NCBI RefSeq assembly: GCF_030815415.1
Contig: NZ_JAUSWW010000001.1
Coordinates: 1,984,001-2,048,000 of the forward strand
Length of the DNA: 64,000 bases
Source: Streptomyces canus
GTDB taxonomy: Bacteria > Actinomycetota > Actinomycetes > Streptomycetales > Streptomycetaceae
Direction of reading: 5' to 3'
Position 1 is the first letter of the stretch, and each line of letters begins with the position of its first letter. This document shows, one piece after another, positions 58,898-64,000 of this stretch. A program made the translations under genes and the position numbers. Under the pieces are notes generated by a model. The model was not told where the DNA came from, did no database searches, and saw only the letters and a program-made list of their open reading frames with translations.

Positions 58898-59832
58898 GTG
58901 ACGTGTACAAAGCCGAACTCGTCGTCGGCCGAAGGGAGTCCGCGGCCGACGGCGTGCTCGCCCTCACGCTGCGCCACCCCCTCGGCGAGGAGCTCCCGGC
59001 CTGGGAGCCCGGCGGTCACATCGACGTCGTGCTCGGCCCCGGACTGGAACGCCAGTACTCCCTGTGCGGCGACCCGGCCGACCGCACCGCCTGGCGGATC
59101 GCCGTACTGCGCGAGCCGGACGGACGCGGCGGATCCGCCCATGTGCACGAGCAGTTGAAGCAGGGTGACAAGGTGCGGGTGCGCGGACCCCGCAATCACT
59201 TCGCCCTCGAGCCCGCGCCCCGCTACCGGTTCATCGCGGGCGGCATCGGCATCACACCCATCCTGCCGATGCTGGCGGAAGCGGAGTCCCGGGGCGCCCA
59301 GTGGACCCTGCTGTACGGCGGGCGCACCCGCGACTCCATCGCCTTCACCGAGGAGTTGAGCCGCTACGGCGACCGGGTCACCGTAGCGCCGCAGGACGAG
59401 ACCGGCCTGCTCGACCTGGCGTCGGTGCTCGACGACGTCCCCGAGGGCACGCTCGTCTACTGCTGCGGCCCGGGTCCCCTGCTGGACGCGGTGGAGGCGC
59501 GCTGCCCGGCCGGGGTGCTGCGCCTGGAACGGTTCACGCCGAAGGAGCAGGAGACCGGCGAGAACACCGAGTTCGAGGTGGAGCTGGCGCAGAGCGGCCG
59601 GACGGTGACCGTACCGGCGGACGTCTCCGTGCTGGACGCCGTGCGCGGCGCCGGTGTGGAGGTGCTTTTCTCCTGCACCGAGGGCACCTGCGGGACGTGC
59701 GAGACCGATGTCCTCGAAGGCGCCCCGGACCACCGGGACTCGGTGCTCACGGACGCGGAGCGGGAGGCCGGGGAGACGATGATGATCTGTGTGTCCCGGT
59801 GTCGGGGGAAGCGGCTCGTCCTCGACCTGTAG
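58894..59832 (+). CDS. vanB: Vanillate O-demethylase reductase-like (FMN/ferredoxin oxidoreductase)
   Basis: 312 aa class IA phthalate-dioxygenase-reductase-type protein. N-terminal flavin domain (WEPGGHIDVVLGPGLERQYS; RQYSL flavin motif), central NAD domain (RFIAGGIGITPILPMLAEAE, CCGPGPLLDAV) and C-terminal plant-type ferredoxin, FSCTEGTCGTCETDVLEG plus CVSRC, giving the [2Fe-2S] Cys set. It passes electrons from NAD(P)H to VanA. ATG 58894 overlaps the small ORF. The 3' end overlaps the convergent IclR gene by 86 nt. Confidence 0.88.
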   Translation: MSDVYKAELVVGRRESAADGVLALTLRHPLGEELPAWEPGGHIDVVLGPGLERQYSLCGDPADRTAWRIAVLREPDGRGGSAHVHEQLKQGDKVRVRGPRNHFALEPAPRYRFIAGGIGITPILPMLAEAESRGAQWTLLYGGRTRDSIAFTEELSRYGDRVTVAPQDETGLLDLASVLDDVPEGTLVYCCGPGPLLDAVEARCPAGVLRLERFTPKEQETGENTEFEVELAQSGRTVTVPADVSVLDAVRGAGVEVLFSCTEGTCGTCETDVLEGAPDHRDSVLTDAEREAGETMMICVSRCRGKRLVLDL

Positions 59833-60601
59833 CCATCCGCAGGTCCCGCTCGATCGCGGCGACCGTGTCCAGCAGATGCGGCAGCAGATCACGGCGGACC
59901 GACGCCACGGTGTTGCGGCTGGCGTGCACCGGGATGTTCACCGCCGCCACCACCTCGCCGCCCCGGTCCCGCACCGGGGCGGCGACCGAGCGCAGCCCCT
60001 CCTCCAACTCCTGGTCGACGACGGCGTATCCGCGCGCCCGGACCTTTGCGAGCTCGGCGCGCAGCAGGCCCGCGTCGGTGATCGTGCGCGGTGTCAAGGG
60101 GCCGAGTTCGGCCCGTGCCAGCCACGACTCCCTTTCCTCGTCCGGCAGATGGGCGAGGACCACCCGGCCCACCGAGGTGACGTACGCCGGGAAGCGCGTC
60201 CCGACGGTGATCGTGGCCGTCATGATGCGGCGGGCCGGCACCCGGGCGACGTACACGATGTCGTCGCCGTCGAGCACGCACAGGGACGACGACTCCCTTG
60301 TACGGTCCACCAGTTGCTCCAGATGCGGTTCGGCGATCTGTGCCAGCGAGAAGCCCGCGAGGTAGGAGTAGCCGAGTTCCAGCACGCGTGGCGTGAGCCG
60401 GAACGCCCGGCCGTCGGCGTGCACGTACCCCAGGTCGGCGAGCGTGAGCAGGAATCTCCGGGCCGCCGCGCGGGTCAGTCCGCAGGTGCGCGCGACCTCG
60501 GCGAGCGTCAAGACCGGGTGTTCCGCGTCGAAAGCGCGGATCACGGCGAGGCCCCGCTCCAAGGAGCGGACGAAGTGCGGGGCGCGGGCTGCTGCAGGCA
60601 T
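59747..60601 (-). CDS. IclR-family regulator (PcaR/PobR-like)
   Basis: 284 aa. HTH PVLTLAEVARTCGLTRAAAR with RRFLLTLADLGYVHADGRAF; effector domain LERGLAVIRAF start and SLCVLDGDDIVYVARVPARR, GTRFPAYVTSVGRVVLAHLP, YAVVDQELEEGLRSVAAPVR. This is the PcaR/PobR-type branch used in aromatic catabolism. The C-terminal 25 residues (RGRAASPDTGTHRSSSSPRP) are low-complexity and overlap vanB antisense. ATG 60601. It likely responds to vanillate or a product and controls the ABC importer and van genes. Confidence 0.9.
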   Translation of the reverse strand: MPAAARAPHFVRSLERGLAVIRAFDAEHPVLTLAEVARTCGLTRAAARRFLLTLADLGYVHADGRAFRLTPRVLELGYSYLAGFSLAQIAEPHLEQLVDRTRESSSLCVLDGDDIVYVARVPARRIMTATITVGTRFPAYVTSVGRVVLAHLPDEERESWLARAELGPLTPRTITDAGLLRAELAKVRARGYAVVDQELEEGLRSVAAPVRDRGGEVVAAVNIPVHASRNTVASVRRDLLPHLLDTVAAIERDLRMATGRGRAASPDTGTHRSSSSPRPPAPRP

Positions 60602-60627
60602 CGTCGCCTCCACCTCAACAACTGTCA

Positions 60628-60637
60628 ACAATATTGT
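60628..60637. promoter_or_regulatory. ACAATATTGT palindrome between IclR and the ABC importer
   Basis: A perfect 10-bp AT-rich palindrome, flanked by TGTCA direct repeats, upstream of the -35 of the binding-protein gene. Unusual in GC-rich DNA and a candidate IclR-type site. Confidence 0.4.
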
Positions 60638-60649
60638 CAGCCAAAGGCG

Positions 60650-60678
60650 TTGACCGCAGAGAACAAAAACTCTACCTT
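60650..60678 (+). promoter_or_regulatory. Promoter of the ABC importer operon
   Basis: TTGACC (60650-60655), 17-nt spacer, TACCTT (60673-60678). Transcription would start near 60686, inside an inverted repeat CGCAC-N11-GTGCG (60680-60700) that is well placed to repress. Confidence 0.6.
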
Positions 60679-60747
60679 TCGCACTGTGCACCATTGTGCG
60701 CTGTGCGCACACCCTGTCGGAACAATGAAGTCTGTGCAGGAGGAGCC

Positions 60748-61716
60748 ATGCGTCGTCTGCTCGCCGCTCTAGCGGCCGGAGCATTCCTGGTCACCGTGTC
60801 GGCCTGTGGCTCGTCCGGGGACGGTACGGGGTCGGACAAGTCGTCGTCCGGAGGCACCACCAAGGTCAAGGTCGGCGTGATCCCCATCGTCGACGTCGCC
60901 CCGCTCTATCTGGGGCAGGAGAAGGGCTTCTTCAAGAAGCAGGGTCTGGAGCTGGAGGTATCGCTCGCGCAGGGCGGTGCGGCGATCGTGCCCGCCGTCG
61001 CCAGCGGCCAGTACCAGTTCGGCTTCTCCAACTCGACCTCGCTGATGGTCGCCCAGTCCAACAACGTGCCGGTGAAGGTTGTTTCCAACGGCATCGCCTC
61101 AACGGGCGTGCAGGGCAAGGACTTCGGTGCCCTCACCGTGAAGGGCGACAGCTCGGTCAAGTCGGCCGACCAGCTGGAGGGCAAGAAGGTCGCCATCAAC
61201 ACCCTGAAGAACATCAACGAGACCGCGGTGCGCGAGTCGGTGCGCAAGGCGGGCGGCGACCCGGACAAGGTGAAGTTCGTCGAGCTCGCCTTCGACCAGA
61301 TGCCGGCCGCCCTCGACAGCGGGCAGATCGACGCGGCCATGGTGGTCGAACCGGCCCTCGCGACCGTCAAGAGCCAGGGCGCCCGGGAGATCGCCTCACC
61401 CCTCGTGGACGTCGCCCCCCACCTCACCGTGGCGATGTACTTCACGTCCACGTCGTACGAACAGCAGAACGCGGCCGTCGTGAAGAAGTTCCGGACCGCC
61501 CTCGCCGAGTCGCTCGCCTACGCGGACGCCCACCCCGACGAGGCCCGCCAGGTCGTCACCACGTACACGAAGATCCCGGCGGCCGTACTGGCGAAGGTCA
61601 CCCTGCCCGCATGGCCGGCCGACCCGGACCGGGCCTCCCTCGACGCGCTGCGGAAGCTCGGCCAGGACGACGGCCTCTTCAAGACGGCACCCGACCTGGA
61701 CAAGCTGCTGCCGTGA
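60748..61716 (+). CDS. ABC importer substrate-binding lipoprotein (NitT/TauT, SsuA-like family)
   Basis: 322 aa with lipoprotein signal (ALAAGAFLVTVSAC, lipobox VSAC). The mature part, KVKVGVIPIVDVAPLYLGQE then KGFFKKQGLELEVSLAQGGA, is the NMT1/THI5-like or SsuA-like fold that binds sulfonates, nitrate, pyrimidines or aromatic acids. ATG 60748 has AGGAGGAG. It heads an operon with two permeases and an ATPase, divergent from the IclR regulator, so uptake of an aromatic acid such as vanillate is plausible. Confidence 0.88.
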   Translation: MRRLLAALAAGAFLVTVSACGSSGDGTGSDKSSSGGTTKVKVGVIPIVDVAPLYLGQEKGFFKKQGLELEVSLAQGGAAIVPAVASGQYQFGFSNSTSLMVAQSNNVPVKVVSNGIASTGVQGKDFGALTVKGDSSVKSADQLEGKKVAINTLKNINETAVRESVRKAGGDPDKVKFVELAFDQMPAALDSGQIDAAMVVEPALATVKSQGAREIASPLVDVAPHLTVAMYFTSTSYEQQNAAVVKKFRTALAESLAYADAHPDEARQVVTTYTKIPAAVLAKVTLPAWPADPDRASLDALRKLGQDDGLFKTAPDLDKLLP

Positions 61717-62486
61717 GGGGCCTCAACACCGCACTCGGCGCCGCCGGACTCGCGGCCTTCCTCGCCCTGGGCGAGGCGGTGCCGCGGCTCGGCCTCGTCA
61801 AGGAGGCCTACTTCCCGCCGACCAGCCGCATCGCCGACGCCCTCGGCACCGAGCTCTCCGACGACACCTTCTGGACGGCACTCGGCGACACCCTCACCGG
61901 CTGGGCGCTGGGCCTGGTCATCGCCTCGACGGCGGGCATCGTCCTCGGCGTCGCCATCGCGGTGGTGCCGTACCTGCGGGAGGCCACGGCCTCCACGATC
62001 GAGTTCCTGCGCCCGATCCCCTCGGTCGCCCTGATCCCCCTCGCGGTGCTGATGTACGGCACCGAACTGCGCTCGGTGCTGCTGCTCGTCGTGTACGCCT
62101 CGTTCTGGCAGGTGCTCATCCAGGTCCTGTACGGCGTCCAGGACGTCGACCCGGTCGCCGAGGAGACGGCACGGTCCTACGGTCTCGGACCCTGGGCACG
62201 GGTCCGGCACGTCCTGTGGCCGACCGCGCTGCCGTACGTCATGACCGGCATCCGGCTGGCCGCGGCCGTCGCCCTGATCCTCGCCATCACCGCCGAACTC
62301 GTCATCGGAGCACCGGGGTTGGGCGCCCGCATCGCGGTCGCCCAGAACTCCCAGGCGGTACCGGAGATGTACGCGCTGATCGTGGTGACCGGTGTGCTGG
62401 GGCTCCTCATCAACGTGGGCGCGCGTACCGTGGAGCGGCGGGCCCTGGCATGGCATCAGTCGGTGCGCGGGGAGGTGGCGGTGTGA
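61713..62486 (+). CDS. ABC importer permease 1 (SsuC/TauC-like)
   Basis: 257 aa, about six membrane helices, with the EAA loop AEETARSYGLGPWARVRHVL that docks on the ATPase. Starts GTG 61713 overlapping the binding-protein stop. The presence of a second different permease suggests a heterodimeric channel. Confidence 0.88.
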   Translation: MRGLNTALGAAGLAAFLALGEAVPRLGLVKEAYFPPTSRIADALGTELSDDTFWTALGDTLTGWALGLVIASTAGIVLGVAIAVVPYLREATASTIEFLRPIPSVALIPLAVLMYGTELRSVLLLVVYASFWQVLIQVLYGVQDVDPVAEETARSYGLGPWARVRHVLWPTALPYVMTGIRLAAAVALILAITAELVIGAPGLGARIAVAQNSQAVPEMYALIVVTGVLGLLINVGARTVERRALAWHQSVRGEVAV

Positions 62487-63262
62487 AGGGCGTTCTGCTG
62501 CGGCTGTTCTTCGTGCTCGCGCTGCCCGCGCTGCTGTTCACGGTCTGGTGGTTCGCGTCCGACAGCAGTACCGACGTGTTCTGGCCGCCCCTGCGGACCA
62601 TTCTGCGGACCTTCCCGGACGTATGGACGGGCGAACGGTTCAAGGACGACGTGCTGCCCAGCGTGCTGCGGCTTTCGGCCGGGTACGCCGTGGCCGCCGT
62701 CGTGGGGGTCGCCATCGGCATGGTCATCGGCACCTACCGGCGGGTGCGGGCGGTGTGCGAGCCGGTCCTGGAGTTCCTGCGGGCGGTGCCGCCGCCGGTC
62801 CTCGTCCCGGTCATCATGTTGTTCGCGGGCATCGACCACACGATGAAGATCGTCGTGATCGCCAGCGGCTGTGTCTGGCCGATCCTCCTCAACACGGTCG
62901 AGGGGGTGCGCGCGGTGGACTCCGTGATGGCGGAGACGGCCCGCTCGTACGGCATCACGGGCGTGGCCCGCCTCAAGGACGTGGTGCTGCGCTCGGCGAG
63001 TCCGCAGATCTTCGCGGGGCTGCGGCAGGCCCTGTCGATCGGCATCATCCTCATGGTCATCAGCGAGATGTTCGCGGCCAGCGACGGCCTCGGCTTCACC
63101 GTCGTGCAGTTCCAGCGCAGTTTCGCGGTCCCCGAGATGTGGACCGGCATCCTCGTCCTCGGTCTGCTCGGCTTTGTGCTCTCCGTCCTCTTCCAGCTGG
63201 TCGAGCGGCGGGTCCTCGGCTGGTACCACGGTCTGCGGGCCTCGGCCCGGCGGTCCCCGTGA
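62483..63262 (+). CDS. ABC importer permease 2 (SsuC/TauC-like)
   Basis: 259 aa, about six membrane helices, EAA loop MAETARSYGITGVARLKDVV. GTG 62483 overlaps permease 1. Related to permease 1 (shared RPIPS/RAVPPPVLVPVIML and ETARSYG blocks), so the pair arose by duplication. Confidence 0.88.
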   Translation: MKGVLLRLFFVLALPALLFTVWWFASDSSTDVFWPPLRTILRTFPDVWTGERFKDDVLPSVLRLSAGYAVAAVVGVAIGMVIGTYRRVRAVCEPVLEFLRAVPPPVLVPVIMLFAGIDHTMKIVVIASGCVWPILLNTVEGVRAVDSVMAETARSYGITGVARLKDVVLRSASPQIFAGLRQALSIGIILMVISEMFAASDGLGFTVVQFQRSFAVPEMWTGILVLGLLGFVLSVLFQLVERRVLGWYHGLRASARRSP

Positions 63263-64000
63263 CGCTCACGAAAGGGCGGTCCATGCTCGACATACGCGGC
63301 CTGCAGAAGGTCTACGAGGGGTCCGGGCGCCGCGTGGAGGCGGTGCGCGACCTCACCTTCACCGTCGAGGCGGGCGAACTCGTCTGCCTGGTCGGCCCGT
63401 CGGGCTGCGGCAAGACGACGCTGCTGAAGTGCATGGGCGGCCTCCTCGCGCCGACCGGCGGCGAAGTCCTGCTGGCGGGCCGGAAGGTGAACGGCCCGCC
63501 GCCCGGCATGGCGTTCGTGTTCCAGGAGTACGGGCGCAGCCTGTTCCCCTGGAAGCGGGTCGGCGAGAACGTCGAACTCCCGCTGAAGCAGAAGGACTTG
63601 AGCAAGGCCCGGCGCCGGGAGCTGGTTGCCGACGCGCTGGAGTCGGTGGGACTCGCGGACGCCGCCGGGGCGTATCCCTGGCAGCTGTCCGGCGGGATGC
63701 AGCAGCGCGTGGCGATCGCCCGCGCGCTGGCGTACGAGCCCGAAGTGCTGCTGATGGACGAGCCGTTCGCGGCCGTCGACGCCCAGACCCGTGCCGATCT
63801 GGAGGACCTGGTACGGCGGCTGTGGCGGGAGCGCGGCATCACCATCCTGTTCGTCACCCACGACATCGACGAGGCGGTGTACCTGGGCGAGCGGGTGATC
63901 GTGCTGTCCGCCTCCCCCACCGTCGTACAGGAGCAGCTGAAGGTCGATCTCCCGGACGAGCGCGACCAGTTGCACACACGGGTGGCCCCCCGCTTCGCCG
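63259..64000 (+). CDS. ABC importer ATP-binding protein (3' end beyond the window)
   Basis: 247 codons are present. Walker A GPSGCGKTT, Q-loop FQEYGRSLFPWKRV, signature LSGGMQQRVAIARAL, Walker B VLLMDEPFAAVD and H-loop FVTHDIDEAVYL are all intact, typical of SsuB/TauB ATPases. GTG 63259 overlaps the permease 2 stop; an in-frame ATG at 63283 after AAAGGGCGG is an alternative start. The stop is not in the window. Confidence 0.92.
   Translation, partial: MTLTKGRSMLDIRGLQKVYEGSGRRVEAVRDLTFTVEAGELVCLVGPSGCGKTTLLKCMGGLLAPTGGEVLLAGRKVNGPPPGMAFVFQEYGRSLFPWKRVGENVELPLKQKDLSKARRRELVADALESVGLADAAGAYPWQLSGGMQQRVAIARALAYEPEVLLMDEPFAAVDAQTRADLEDLVRRLWRERGITILFVTHDIDEAVYLGERVIVLSASPTVVQEQLKVDLPDERDQLHTRVAPRFA

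Noticed and set aside
1..64000. CRISPR arrays, insertion-sequence transposases, rRNA genes
   Set aside because: None seen on either strand; repeats found are short dispersed or operator-type.

Overview
The window is high-GC, dense actinobacterial DNA, almost certainly from a Streptomyces chromosome. GC-rich third codon positions, frequent GTG/TTG starts, 4-base ATGA/GTGA overlaps, an SsgA-like protein, a WhiB-like protein, a small two-domain laccase and a pca operon headed by a PcaV-type MarR regulator all point there. From memory, the order ssg gene / WhiB / VOC / laccase / LigD-polymerase / LigC / pcaV-pcaIJFHGBL resembles the S. coelicolor SCO67xx region read backwards. That synteny is recalled, not computed.

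Layout. 1-8.3 kb holds the end of an acyl-CoA dehydrogenase/CoA-transferase pair, a broken YjbR-type gene carrying a dispersed Streptomyces repeat, a saccharopine-dehydrogenase-like reductase, endonuclease V with a twice-frameshifted gene behind it, a secreted BNR propeller, ssgD, a PEP-mutase/isocitrate-lyase family enzyme and a GPP34 protein. 8.3-13.3 kb holds an ABC-F ATPase with a long leader, DDAH, an acyl-ACP desaturase preceded by three 15-bp-phased palindromes, and a hypothetical gene.

13.3-19.4 kb is the most unusual locus. Three atypical tRNA-like genes (anticodons CCA, GTC, CTC) flank two convergent gene pairs: a HEXXH-metallopeptidase/vWA protein with a tandem-AAA MoxR-like ATPase, facing a zinc-ribbon SDR lacking the usual catalytic Ser/Tyr with a ribonuclease-inhibitor-type leucine-rich-repeat protein. 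The GTC and CTC tRNAs lie 12 nt apart and directly upstream of the SDR gene, suggesting one mixed tRNA/mRNA transcript. I regard this as the best candidate for an undescribed system.

19.5-25 kb holds a decayed glycoside hydrolase pseudogene, the WhiB-like protein, a VOC protein with a DNA-damage-type promoter, a HEAT-like protein and a LacI regulator with its operator. 25-32 kb carries a small laccase divergent from a secreted ThuA/sugar-dehydrogenase protein and a secreted cupredoxin/Ig-like/DUF1080 protein. 32-38 kb holds a methyltransferase, divergent LigD-type polymerase and LigC ligase, an alcohol dehydrogenase with a 34-bp perfect palindrome in its leader, and a DUF3048 lipoprotein.

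37.9-45.1 kb is the complete protocatechuate branch of the beta-ketoadipate pathway (pcaV | pcaIJFHGBL). 57.7-64 kb carries vanillate demethylase-like genes (vanA, a 56-aa ORF, vanB), an IclR regulator and a NitT/TauT-type ABC importer running off the window; demethylation of vanillate would feed protocatechuate into pca. Between them lie an SDR, a large AAA/TPR regulator without its expected LuxR HTH, an MHS transporter, anmK, a DUF2510 protein, a TetR regulator facing six 16-bp operator-like repeats and a PAP2/DMT pair, and a Tat-exported phospholipase C. All functions are read from sequence motifs only; no database search was possible.
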